Source: CAVUNY01 sp963843535
Lineage (GTDB): Bacteria > Chloroflexota > Anaerolineae > Anaerolineales > Anaerolineaceae
Direction of reading: 5' to 3'
DNA: 64,000 nt
Assembly (NCBI GenBank): GCA_963843535.1
Contig: CAWJKU010000004.1
Span: 310,001 to 374,000, forward strand
The position numbers were made by a program, and so were the translations under genes. The notes beneath the pieces are model-generated. The model worked only from the letters and a program-made list of their open reading frames with translations, did no database searches and was not told the origin of the DNA. Every line of letters begins with the position of its first letter. Position 1 is the first letter of the stretch. This document shows, piece by piece, positions 51,201-58,975 of the stretch.

Positions 51201-51301
51201 GCGGGCTTCCGATGGATGCGACCGTGCTCGATTCACATCGGCTGGCGTTGAAAATTCCGGCCTACGGCGTGCGCGAAATCATTCTGTTCCTGGGAGAGTA
51301 G
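48272..51301 (+). CDS. GH38-like (alpha-mannosidase-like) large protein
   Basis: A 1,009-residue protein without signal peptide. ATG 48272 overlaps the preceding stop (ATGA). The order of parts fits glycoside hydrolase family 38: an N-terminal barrel-like region (HWGWLSPG, TTHDPFTLMNWG, CFATEMHWHHRTNPFE), a helical region (IEALWKRTLFLNDNHIRW), and a long beta-sandwich C-terminus (WNLLGWERSAMAEAEVELP, FETRFTF, ALKIPAYGVREIILFL). The canonical zinc-binding HxD opening of GH38 is not obvious, so activity may differ or be lost. It is likely to process the imported glycan in the cytoplasm. Confidence 0.65.
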   Translation: MREAYLLTFHWGWLSPGCYKQLRYEQGPGYLAYLKTLPAEFFGHLAFSHAGWVFDLKMTPEVRRVPGQELEPNMHVLPFSASDVAEWREVVSTGRLEPVTYYYIPLVAEQAMGETLIRAIRYSRAVLERELGAAPVALTTHDPFTLMNWGTAQQAQLAVLTGHQVLFGGLEGTVVAMDGTRVPCIGATLQRHGLEAMSGPMIRALERGEGTAFCFATEMHWHHRTNPFERALRQVAVRFGEMHFEPSRIKEWMDHVSEWPEIPAAGIGSKGWNGGGPDQMQLTSLIRQCELILPGIEALEALRMGGGIQAARIEALWKRTLFLNDNHIRWLVHDHKRIYLPAARTLLSDLQATARDLLQEISIPFQAAGPRLIAWNLLGWERSAMAEAEVELPAGFKSLSLRSPGDEHPPIQIKPLEWGSNGDLSRAKVLWNARNLPAWGYRMYDLNFSPSAPAEPEINSQSSLNLENSRLRAAFASNGELALLEDKRSGRIYRGGNRLLNLIARPVQTEMKVTAGKPLSEQGADAAGCFSASAEVTLPEVANYDLDLDEMSGCLLFVEVDVIGRDGSCLAPTRRFPVINLHWMEPPHRYTSARSIPLGELASGIRLRITLWFLSEGQSVVGVGAVRSQRQRMAIEQWLVRWNYHFTPVPGEATSAEVLEQGPVRQRLRFRGKLPQCNYETIATLVSSKGNPRIDFETRFTFAEPTQLGIPTPSMPPEIGSYLGSNNERPYIPGLLVAFPVNDDPELVVDVPYALRDPMRSVHPLITQRSWLAEATEPIHDFWWGLSPFTALRSVHVRGWGGLIADGSPHFFIWRGLSEPGETLLGISFGASLIHPRTVSKRISPQSEWYEFGRGPGYSDFQDGPDHYEFNHPQGRYVYRYSLSLEADPIVLAKEAYEISVPPWVVQLSPGVETANGSPMVQSWLKLDSDNVYLTGCEWLRKDAGLDVIRARLCEMAGREASGILESRREVKKMEPGGLPMDATVLDSHRLALKIPAYGVREIILFLGE

Positions 51302-51348
51302 TATTCCCGCAGATCAGACAGCCATTTCGGCCCGTCGGAGGAGGAAAT

Positions 51349-53766
51349 ATGGAAAAACCGGAGGCACGACATAAGGGTGAGAAAGGATTGATCCGACGGC
51401 GGAATGGGATCGGCCGGTTTCCCGAGGGTGGAATCTGGATAGCCGACGACCGTATTCTGGCTTTTTTTTCACAGGAGAGCGGCGGCCTGACACGGCTGAT
51501 CTATCATGGGAAACAGCCTCAGAGCGCCAATGCCTTCCTGCTGCAACAGCCTGCAGGGGCTTTAAAATGGTCATTTGATATTGAGAGTATCACCTCACGC
51601 GAGGTGATCTCCCACAAGTTTCAGCGCACGCAGATCTGGCCTTTCGGCTGGGTGAATGAATTTCAACAGGCCGGATGCACCTTTCAAACCACGCTGTGCG
51701 CCCGAGGAAGGACCCTCATCTGGCAAGTTCGCTGCCGCAACCAGCGTTCAGAGCCGCTGTGGATCACGCCCGTGCTGAGTCTCGATCCGGATTCCCTGAA
51801 TGTCAGAGTCAACGGACACCGCGCCTGGAATGCCCCGCGAAACCGCCAGGGCGTTTTATATCTGGCAGCCCGTGACCAGCTCCAGACCCGTAGCTGGATC
51901 AATGTGCCGGGATTTAAGGACCAATTCATCGATGCGGAGACCCATCTCCTGATTGCGGGAGCCGATGATCAGGTCCGTATCGATGGATTGTCGCTGAGCC
52001 TGCCGGCTGAAGAGATACCTCCTGACGTATGGGGGGAACCCGTTTATTTCTTTGTTGTTTGCGAAAGTACAAATACCCAGGCTGAATTGACCCTGGCTCA
52101 GATGCGCATCGCTCCGGCATCATCCTGGCAGGCGCAATTTGCCCGCTATACGTCGCGATCTGCGTCCAGTCCGCGCCTGCGAGTGAGCGGGCATCCGGTC
52201 GCCTCTGCCGTTTATCGCCTGGCTCCCCAATACACAGAGGCGATGAAAGTGATGAACAGCGGCGCGCTGCGTTCATCGGCGGGAGGGTATTATTTTGTGT
52301 GGGGCTGGGATAGCCTGATGGGAGGGCATGAGCTGACCCGCTGGGGCGATTCTGTTGGAGCACAGAGGCTGCTTGAATTTATTTCAACTCACCTGGCCGA
52401 GGATGGCAGCGTCCCTCACCGGTTTGACAACGATCTTGAGCCCCTGCAGGTGACTGGTTTCGACTTTATTTCTCAGCTCTTTATCTCTTTACTATATCAA
52501 TACTATAGTGAAACGCTGGATGAAGCGGCCCTCAAGCGCTGCTACCCGGCTGCGCGCTGGATCTTTGAGCAGCTGTCGGCGCAAACAGATAGGCGTGGGT
52601 TCTATCCATCCCTGGGGATGTACCCCGATGCGCCCTTAAAGCTCGGCCGTTCCCCACAGAGTCTCGTGGCTTATGAAAACGGATTTTTTTACACGATTTG
52701 CCGCATGATGGAGGTGCTGGCTCAAATTCAGGGTGATGATCTCCTATCCCAATCCGCTTCCGGCCTGGCTGCGCGGCTGCAAAGAAATTATCTGACCGAG
52801 TTTTTCGACCCCCAGCGTGGTTTCCTGGTTGATGCGGTGGACGTTGCGAGCGGGAAGCATAACGGCACGTACCCCAGGTATTCCCTTTTCCCGCTGCACA
52901 ACCCTTTCGGGGCACGGCTAATGCGCCCGGTGATGAAAAACCTGAGCGGATTCATCCAGCGGGAGTTATTTAAAACGGATGGGATCCGCATGGTCCCTAT
53001 TTGGGATGCCCATATTGGCACCGAGACCGTAACCAGCGACTGCTGGTTCCTGCACTTTGACCTCTACTGCCTGAAAGCCTTCCGTCGGGCGGGCGATCGA
53101 TCTGCGATCGAACGATGGCTTCGCCTGGCAGATGCATATTTCCAATACCGCGGGGTTATCCCTGAGCTACAGATGCTGGCTGCGGATGAGCCGTCTCGAG
53201 CCGGCTGGAAAGGTATCACCGGCCAGATCTGGCAGTTATTTGCCCTTTCCGGTTGGTCCAGGGGGCTGCTCGAAGGGGTGGTGGGATTGGAAATGGACCA
53301 CGGCGGGATGACCTATATCCCCTGTGCTTTATCCAATTCCATCGGTCTGCGTAGACTTCCTTTTCGCGGCGGCCGTTGGAATATTTCAATATCCGGGACT
53401 GGTGAATGGGTGAGCCGCTTCGTGGTGGACGGCCAATCAATACATGGATCCCTGAAAATCCCGGGTGAATTTTATACAACCGGTTCTCATCATTTATTGG
53501 TGGAGCGCAGTCAGGCCCCGCCCAAGGCGCCGCTGCTGCTCGAAGCGGTCGGCGGTACTGTGCACTCTCCAAAAATCGAGGAGGGCAGGTTGTCCGTTAA
53601 AGTTCAGGCATACAATGAAGTTAATATTGCGTTTTATTGCCCTTCATCCCCCAGGGTTTGGATAGACGGCCTAATTCTTTCCGCGGAATGGGATTCGAAC
53701 AGCGGCATCGGGACTTTGGATATCCCCATTCACGGCATCCACGTGCTGGAAATTGCTGAGACGTGA
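51349..53766 (+). CDS. (alpha/alpha)6-barrel glycosidase-like protein
   Basis: An 805-residue protein without signal peptide. An N-terminal beta-sandwich (to about 280) precedes an (alpha/alpha)6 barrel: GYYFVWGWDSLMGGHELTRWGDS, LAEDGSVPHRFDNDLEP, GFDFISQLFISLLYQYY, SPQSLVAYENGFFYTICRMME, DAHIGTETVTSDCWFLHFDLYCLKAF (each shortened from longer runs), then a C-terminal beta domain. This layout is shared by GH15, GH37, GH63 and GH78-like hydrolases; WGWDS and a later Glu/Asp could be catalytic. It ends the operon. Exact family not assigned. Confidence 0.65.
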   Translation: MEKPEARHKGEKGLIRRRNGIGRFPEGGIWIADDRILAFFSQESGGLTRLIYHGKQPQSANAFLLQQPAGALKWSFDIESITSREVISHKFQRTQIWPFGWVNEFQQAGCTFQTTLCARGRTLIWQVRCRNQRSEPLWITPVLSLDPDSLNVRVNGHRAWNAPRNRQGVLYLAARDQLQTRSWINVPGFKDQFIDAETHLLIAGADDQVRIDGLSLSLPAEEIPPDVWGEPVYFFVVCESTNTQAELTLAQMRIAPASSWQAQFARYTSRSASSPRLRVSGHPVASAVYRLAPQYTEAMKVMNSGALRSSAGGYYFVWGWDSLMGGHELTRWGDSVGAQRLLEFISTHLAEDGSVPHRFDNDLEPLQVTGFDFISQLFISLLYQYYSETLDEAALKRCYPAARWIFEQLSAQTDRRGFYPSLGMYPDAPLKLGRSPQSLVAYENGFFYTICRMMEVLAQIQGDDLLSQSASGLAARLQRNYLTEFFDPQRGFLVDAVDVASGKHNGTYPRYSLFPLHNPFGARLMRPVMKNLSGFIQRELFKTDGIRMVPIWDAHIGTETVTSDCWFLHFDLYCLKAFRRAGDRSAIERWLRLADAYFQYRGVIPELQMLAADEPSRAGWKGITGQIWQLFALSGWSRGLLEGVVGLEMDHGGMTYIPCALSNSIGLRRLPFRGGRWNISISGTGEWVSRFVVDGQSIHGSLKIPGEFYTTGSHHLLVERSQAPPKAPLLLEAVGGTVHSPKIEEGRLSVKVQAYNEVNIAFYCPSSPRVWIDGLILSAEWDSNSGIGTLDIPIHGIHVLEIAET

Positions 53767-53845
53767 GTCAGTAAATTCTTAGGAACGGCGAGAAGATCGC
53801 ATCCCCCCTCTCCGAGAACTCGAAATCGGTGAAATGTAGGGCCAG

Positions 53846-54088
53846 CTATTTCGAATGATCTTCTTTAACCAGCATCCACACTTTTTCCCGAGGTTTGCAG
53901 GTCGCGGCTGAACCACACCTGCCGCAATCGCTTTCCCCGCAGGCCTCTACCAGTTGGAGATAACCTGCCCGGCTCAGATCAGAAAGCATGGCTTCCAGCA
54001 ATTCTTTGCTCACTCCGAGCTCTTGGGCCAGCGATTGGAGGGAGAAATTCCCTCCTTTGGAAATGCGATCGAGCAGTTTTTCTAACAT
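53846..54088 (-). CDS. feoC: FeoC-like Fe-S winged-helix protein
   Basis: An 80-residue protein with a small winged-helix (MLEKLLDRISKGGNFSLQSLAQELGVSKELL shortened: FSLQSLAQELGVSKELLEAM) followed by a cysteine cluster (ACGESDCGRCGSAATC, four to five Cys) that could hold an iron-sulfur cluster. This is the FeoC pattern. ATG 54088 lies 2 bp past the feoB stop, so the two are coupled; an in-frame extension into feoB is not needed. FeoC is thought to regulate FeoB stability or activity in response to iron or oxygen. Confidence 0.8.
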   Translation of the reverse strand: MLEKLLDRISKGGNFSLQSLAQELGVSKELLEAMLSDLSRAGYLQLVEACGESDCGRCGSAATCKPREKVWMLVKEDHSK

Positions 54089-54090
54089 GC

Positions 54091-56094
54091 TTATACCCCC
54101 CAATTGAGCAGTCGGCAGCCTTGATATATCAAGATGCCGACTCCTACAGCAGTCACCAGGCGCAGCCCAACATATCCCAGGCTCCAACTCCAGGATTTGC
54201 TCTCAGTACGCATCGCTGCCACGGTGGCAATGCAGGGCACGAACAGGATTTGCATGGCAAAAAACGCCAGGGCTGCCGCCGGAACCAGTTGACCGGTCAG
54301 AGCATCCGTGAGGCCGAGCTGATGCTGCCCGACTCCGAATAAGATCGCCAGAGTCGTGATGGTATTCTCGCTGCGCAGCATGCTGGTGATCAGCGCGACT
54401 GCCATCCGCCAGTCCAGGCCGATGAAATTGCTCAAGGGATCCAGCAGGCGTCCCCAGAGAGCCAGGTAGCTGGAGTTGATCTCCCCGCCAGGGAAATAAG
54501 AGAGCGCCCAAAGCCCAACCGAAATGAATAGAATGACGCTTCCAGCTCCTTTCAAAAAATCGACGATCCTTTGGCTCACACTTTTCAAGATCGCGTTCAC
54601 GTGGGGTGGTTGGAAGAGGGGGAGCTCCATGATAAAAGCATTATGCTTACCTCTCTGCAACAGCTCGTGGAACCCTTTCCCGTATAAAACAAGGAAGAGA
54701 AGGGGTAAACTGAACACGAGAAGGCAAAAAATAAATGCGTTCTGCCCAAAAAAGATGGGCGCCAGGATGACTACAACCGATAAGCGTGGGAAGCAAGGGA
54801 CCAATGGTGTGAGTAGGATCGTGATCAAGCGAGCTTTGGGCTCTTCGATGATACGGCTCTCCATTACCGCCGGTACATTGCAACCGATCCCTAAAGAAAG
54901 AGGTAAAAAACTTTTACCGTGCAGACCAAATGGATGCATCCAGCGGTCCATCACAAATGCGGCTCTTGCCATATATCCCAGGTCTTCCAGCATGCCCATG
55001 CCGATAAAGAAGAGGATCAAGATCGGCAGGAGGGTAAGCACCGTGCCTACCCCGCCGATGACCCCATTGGCGATCATGCCCACCAGCCAGGGAGGTGAAC
55101 CGGCCAGCAAGCCGGGCACCGATTCGGCGGCTGCCTGCACGACCTGTACCTCCAGCCACTGTTGCAGAGGAATTCCGAGCGAAAAAGTCAGACCAAACAA
55201 TGCTGCCATTACAGCAATTAAAATCAACACTCCCCACGCAGGATGGGTGGCAAACCGGTCGATCCGGTCGGTCACCGTCACCTGGCCTGACTTTGGCCGA
55301 ACGACTGCCGCCCGGACCATCCGTTCGATCCAATCATAGCGCCCCCCTGCGACGGCGAGGAAAGCATCATCATGTTGGAGAAGCAGGGCGTGGACCTGTT
55401 CCCAATCGGCTCCTAACCGCTGTTTCATTGTTTCTGTTACTTCGCGGTCCCCTTCCAGAAGCTTCATGGCTATCCAATCAGAAGGATAGGGGGCAGGGAC
55501 TTGTTTTCGGATCAGTTGTTCAAGCTGAAAAAGGACTTCCTGATGATCTGGACGAATCACCGGGCGGTTGGGCTGCCAGGATTCGGATTGACGCGCTGTT
55601 TGAATCGCGGTTGTGATCGCTGCCTGGATCCCTTCGCCCTGTTGGGCGATGATGGGGACGACCGGTACCCGAATGGCCGCTTCAAGCACTTCTGGCTCGA
55701 TGTGGATTCCTTGAGAGGTCGCCAGGTCCATGCGATTGATGGCCATGACAAGAGGTACGGGCAAGCAAAGCAGCTCCGCGACGAGATATAAATTTCGCTC
55801 CAGGAGGACTGCGTCAAGGATGACCAGCAGGACATCCGGACGGCTTTCGATAATATACTCGCGGGCTAATCGTTCTTCCACGGAACTGGCTGACAGGCTG
55901 TATGCTCCTGGTAAATCTACCAGCCTGAGCGTCTCTCCCTGGAAATTAAAATACCCGGTCCGGCATTCGGATGTCTTTCCGGGCCAGTTGCTTACATATT
56001 GGGATTCACCGGTGAGGAGGTTGTATACCGTCGATTTACCGACATTCGGCTGGCCTGCCAGCGCGATTGTGAGAACTGAATTCTGCCCATTCAC
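54091..56094 (-). CDS. feoB: Ferrous iron transport protein B
   Basis: The 667-residue protein has an N-terminal G domain (G1 GQPNVGKST at 14-22, G3 DLPGAYSL, G4-like NRMDLA), a helical GDI region and a membrane part of about ten helices including the gate motifs (GIGCNVPAVMESRIIEEPKA shortened: GIGCNVPAVMESRIIE; TPLVPCFPRLSVVVILAPIF). It imports Fe2+ under anoxic or reducing conditions. Its start overlaps the feoA stop by 4 bp. It belongs to the fur-feoA-feoB-feoC operon preceded by a Fur box. Length is usual for a compact FeoB. Confidence 0.96.
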   Translation of the reverse strand: MNGQNSVLTIALAGQPNVGKSTVYNLLTGESQYVSNWPGKTSECRTGYFNFQGETLRLVDLPGAYSLSASSVEERLAREYIIESRPDVLLVILDAVLLERNLYLVAELLCLPVPLVMAINRMDLATSQGIHIEPEVLEAAIRVPVVPIIAQQGEGIQAAITTAIQTARQSESWQPNRPVIRPDHQEVLFQLEQLIRKQVPAPYPSDWIAMKLLEGDREVTETMKQRLGADWEQVHALLLQHDDAFLAVAGGRYDWIERMVRAAVVRPKSGQVTVTDRIDRFATHPAWGVLILIAVMAALFGLTFSLGIPLQQWLEVQVVQAAAESVPGLLAGSPPWLVGMIANGVIGGVGTVLTLLPILILFFIGMGMLEDLGYMARAAFVMDRWMHPFGLHGKSFLPLSLGIGCNVPAVMESRIIEEPKARLITILLTPLVPCFPRLSVVVILAPIFFGQNAFIFCLLVFSLPLLFLVLYGKGFHELLQRGKHNAFIMELPLFQPPHVNAILKSVSQRIVDFLKGAGSVILFISVGLWALSYFPGGEINSSYLALWGRLLDPLSNFIGLDWRMAVALITSMLRSENTITTLAILFGVGQHQLGLTDALTGQLVPAAALAFFAMQILFVPCIATVAAMRTESKSWSWSLGYVGLRLVTAVGVGILIYQGCRLLNWGV

Positions 56095-56375
56095 AGCGGT
56101 TGGACCTGGATCAGGTCAGCTTCCTGGCGCCCTAAGGCAATGTGGGCGCCATGCATCGAAACGATTATCGGACCCTGGCCATGGTTTTGGAGGACAGTCA
56201 CCAGCGCGCCAATCGTGAATCCTAAGCTGGCAACTTGATTCATGAATTCCTTATCCCCGGCAATACGGCTAACAGATCCGGTTCTTCCGGTGTCTAGATC
56301 ACTTAATGGGGTCACTATTCTCCCTTTTTCCCCTTGATTCCGATCAGGCAGCAGCGATTGAGGTCCATTATCCAT
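56091..56375 (-). CDS. feoA: Ferrous iron transport protein A (SH3-like)
   Basis: A 94-residue FeoA: LDTGRTGSVSRIAGDKEFMNQVASLGFTIGALVTVLQNH (shortened: SLGFTIGALVTVLQNHGQGP) and the late VSMHGAHIALGRQEADLIQV fit the SH3-like family. It assists FeoB in Fe2+ uptake. It lies 24 bp after fur and overlaps the feoB start, in one transcript. Confidence 0.92.
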   Translation of the reverse strand: MDNGPQSLLPDRNQGEKGRIVTPLSDLDTGRTGSVSRIAGDKEFMNQVASLGFTIGALVTVLQNHGQGPIIVSMHGAHIALGRQEADLIQVQPL

Positions 56376-56399
56376 ACCGGTCGAAACCCTGCTCTATGT

Positions 56400-56831
56400 T
56401 TATGTTTTGGTTTTCTGACAGTCCTGACAGTATCCCCTGAGATGAAAATATACTTCCGTTACCTGTAAATTTTCGCGTTTACTCAACTCTAGGGCTACTT
56501 CGGGAATCCTGGATGCTTCAAACTCGATGACCTTCCCGCAAGCAACACAGGTGAAGTGGTAGTGGTGGGGCTCTTGCATAGTCTCGAAATGGCCGTGATC
56601 TTCCCCTAATAGGTTCTCTTCCACCAGCCCTGCTGCTTTCAACACAGCGAGGGATCGGTAAACGGTTGCCAGACTGATGCGATCATCTCGCTTTTTCGCC
56701 TCCTGAAAAATCGTCACAGCATCCGGGTGGCCTGGTATCTCTTTGAGAATATGCAACACCAGCAGTCGTTGCCGGGTAAGGTGGCTGCCTCGGTTGTGCA
56801 GAGCATAAAGGAGATCTGAATTGGTGTCCAT
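56400..56831 (-). CDS. fur: Fur-family ferric uptake regulator
   Basis: The 143-residue protein has the Fur winged helix (LTRQRLLVLHILKEIPGHPDA, ISLATVYRSLAVLKAAGLV) and metal sites: H89-H90-Y-H92 with CVAC (C95, C98) and C135-x2-C138 for structural zinc. ATG 56831 follows the Fur box by 11 bp with no strong ribosome-binding site, so the leader is short. It heads the feo operon and is probably autoregulated through that box by Fe2+. A zinc- or manganese-specific paralogue (Zur/Mur) is less likely given the feo neighbours. Confidence 0.92.
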   Translation of the reverse strand: MDTNSDLLYALHNRGSHLTRQRLLVLHILKEIPGHPDAVTIFQEAKKRDDRISLATVYRSLAVLKAAGLVEENLLGEDHGHFETMQEPHHYHFTCVACGKVIEFEASRIPEVALELSKRENLQVTEVYFHLRGYCQDCQKTKT

Positions 56832-56842
56832 AAGATTCTAAT

Positions 56843-56861
56843 TGAGAATGATTATCATTCC
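56843..56861. promoter_or_regulatory. Fur box
   Basis: TGAGAATGATTATCATTCC closely matches the palindromic Fur consensus GATAATGATTATCATTATC. It lies between fur (start 56831) and the divergent formate/nitrite-type channel, next to a TATACT-like -10 on the minus strand (near 56863-56868), so Fe-Fur would block fur-feo transcription. Effect on the divergent gene, 200 bp away, is doubtful. Confidence 0.88.
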
Positions 56862-57063
56862 TAAGTATAGTTCTACTTGGATTATTTAAACAGTGCCGAT
56901 TGTCACCTTTAAAAAAATGGGAATCGTACAGGTGATCTGCGCAACTTTCTCTGGAATTATGCCCTCAATTTGCATCAAATCCCCATATAATAAATATAGG
57001 ATGGAAAATTAGAGCCAGCTCCTGCCCACTTTATCATCAGCGAATCAAATATCATGAGGTTTT

Positions 57064-57924
57064 ATGGCGCAATTTAACATTTTTGATTCTTTTCTTCCTC
57101 CGGCGATGGCTCAAAAAGCAGAGGAGATCGGTGTTCGCAAGGCGAACCTGCCTGATATGAAGGTTTTCATGCTGGCAATCCTGGCAGGAGCATTCATTGC
57201 CCTGGGAGCCGCTTTCAGCACGACAACCCTGGCCGGAACTTCCGTCCTGCCATACGGGGCGGCCCGCCTGCTGGCAGGCCTGGCCTTCAGTTTGGGCCTT
57301 ATCCTGGTGATCGTGGGTGGGGCCGAGTTGTTTACCGGAAACAGCCTGATTGTCATGGCCTGGGCCAGTGGAAAAATCAGCATATCGGCTTTACTACGCA
57401 ACTGGGCCGTCGTTTATTTGGGCAATTTTTTCGGTTCGATCGGAACTGCGGGGTTGATGTTCCTGGCAAGGCAGTATACGAGCGGCGCCGGCTCGGTGGG
57501 TCAAATAGCGCTGAGTACCGCGACTTCCAAGGTGCAACTCGAATTTGTCCAGGCTATTGTGTTGGGCATACTTTGCAACGGCCTGGTATGCCTGGCTGTC
57601 TGGTTAACCTACAGCGCGCGCAGCACCGTGGATAAAATCACAGCCATCATTTTCCCAATCACGGCTTTTGTGGCGATGGGTTTCGAGCACAGCGTGGCTA
57701 ATATGTATTTCATTCCCTACGCACTGTTTATCCGGCAGCTTGATCCTGCCTTTGTGGCGGGTCTGGGTAGTAATGTAAATGTGGAGAGCCTGACCTGGCC
57801 GGCATTCTTGCTTAACAATCTCCTGCCTGTCACCATTGGCAACATCGTCGGCGGATCATTACTGGTCGGCTTATTTTATTGGATGATTTATCTACGCGGA
57901 ACCAAAGAATCTCGGGCGAAATAA
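57064..57924 (+). CDS. Formate/nitrite transporter family channel
   Basis: A 286-residue protein of the FocA/NirC family with six helices: AGAFIALGAAFSTTTLAG, GLAFSLGLILVIVGGAELFTGN, YLGNFFGSIG, LCNGLVCLAVWLTYSARS and GFEHSVANMYFIPYALF hold the family signatures. It forms a pentameric channel for formate, nitrite or hydrosulfide. GAGG precedes ATG 57064. Divergent from the feo operon and not in an operon itself, so the specific ion cannot be decided from context. Confidence 0.92.
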   Translation: MAQFNIFDSFLPPAMAQKAEEIGVRKANLPDMKVFMLAILAGAFIALGAAFSTTTLAGTSVLPYGAARLLAGLAFSLGLILVIVGGAELFTGNSLIVMAWASGKISISALLRNWAVVYLGNFFGSIGTAGLMFLARQYTSGAGSVGQIALSTATSKVQLEFVQAIVLGILCNGLVCLAVWLTYSARSTVDKITAIIFPITAFVAMGFEHSVANMYFIPYALFIRQLDPAFVAGLGSNVNVESLTWPAFLLNNLLPVTIGNIVGGSLLVGLFYWMIYLRGTKESRAK

Positions 57925-57928
57925 ATCT

Positions 57929-57960
57929 GGCGGTCCGTGCAAGAACAGCACAGATCCGCC
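57929..57960 (+). terminator. Imperfect terminator-like hairpin
   Basis: GGCGGTCCGTGC and GCACAGATCCGCC pair with two small interruptions, 5 bp after the formate/nitrite-type channel gene. No clear U-run follows, so the strength is uncertain. Confidence 0.45.
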
Positions 57961-58035
57961 CAAGCCTGGATCAAAGGCATATCGGCCATATTTTGCCCTT
58001 TGGCTATTGCCGCATCGATGGTTGTGGGCTAACGT

Positions 58036-58671
58036 CTACTCGCTGGTATATTCGACGCGGAAGAATTCATGGGTGCCGGCTTCGACGCTGGTCATCATCT
58101 GGTTGAACCAGACCTGAAATTCGATCTCCCGGTAAAGGTTGCGCCGCTGACTTTCCCAGGCGGACAGGCTCTCTGTTTCAATCTCGATCACTGCCCGAAA
58201 CATGGGACCGCTGAGATCCGTGAGAATCCGCGGTTTCGAGCCTACGCCAAAAAATTCCAGCAGACCTCCATAACGCCGCAAGAGAGCAACAGTCGTTTGA
58301 ATTTGCCATTTATAAGCCCGGTAAGTCTCTCGCACAACTACTACACCAGGTCTCGACCAGGTCGCGAGCGATCCTTCAACGTTGTAGTACTCACGCCGCC
58401 CGCCTTCGATAAACAGTTGGTATTGCTTAAACCAACGCTCAAACTCGGGTTGTGAAAATTGTTTTTCACGCAATTCTGTGAATTCCGCCAAATTTTCCAC
58501 CACAAACTCATTCACCAGGCTGTACATTTCCCCGGTTATGTCTGTCAGCACTTCAAAATGCTGACCCATGATCACCCTTTCAGCAGCGGGCAAGGACAGC
58601 TGGGTAAATAATTCTACGGCTTGATCGATCTTGCCAAATTTTACCTGTAAGACATCACGAATTTGGATCAT
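58036..58671 (-). CDS. Tandem NIPSNAP-like (dimeric alpha/beta-barrel) protein
   Basis: A 211-residue soluble protein made of two similar halves of about 100 residues. Paired segments: EFTELREKQFSQPEFERWFKQY with LSAWESQRRNLYREIEFQVWF, and GGRREYYNVEG with AGTHEFFRVEYTS. The pattern (beta strand, helix with W/F, beta strand ending E-Y/F-F/Y-x-V-E) matches NIPSNAP and other dimeric alpha-beta barrels. Function of bacterial members is unclear. Single gene; 111 bp from the convergent channel gene. Confidence 0.72.
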   Translation of the reverse strand: MIQIRDVLQVKFGKIDQAVELFTQLSLPAAERVIMGQHFEVLTDITGEMYSLVNEFVVENLAEFTELREKQFSQPEFERWFKQYQLFIEGGRREYYNVEGSLATWSRPGVVVVRETYRAYKWQIQTTVALLRRYGGLLEFFGVGSKPRILTDLSGPMFRAVIEIETESLSAWESQRRNLYREIEFQVWFNQMMTSVEAGTHEFFRVEYTSE

Positions 58672-58975
58672 AGCAGGGGATCTCCTATAGCTAATTTCAT
58701 TCGATGGTCGGGTCCGGTTGTTCGCCTACATCACATTGGATACCCACGATGTCTGAATTAAACGATAATATCCGGCGCTTGTCCAGGCCTGGCTTTCTCT
58801 GCGCCAAGAAGGTGGATGGATAATTAGACGCACAGCCTTCCTCTGCTCTAAAAAGTAAGGCTTCACTGCTCGGAGTGGACCAGGTCGTGTATACAGATTT
58901 TTGTTAATATTTTAGACACCCTGTTCCAGCCCGTCTGGATGGAAGAAAGATTGGCCCTATTTTCTTCGAACGGTT
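58672..58975. other. Intergenic region without a recognised gene
   Basis: About 300 bp between the NIPSNAP-like gene and the membrane glycosyltransferase-like gene, both on the minus strand. A frame overlapping the membrane protein's end exists here but shows no domain. I see no RNA gene or clear promoter apart from AT-rich stretches near 58890-58910. Confidence 0.4.

Noticed and set aside
54524..55339. 271-residue plus-strand frame opposite feoB
   Set aside because: Antisense to clear FeoB motifs; basic and Ser/Thr/Pro-rich shadow translation.
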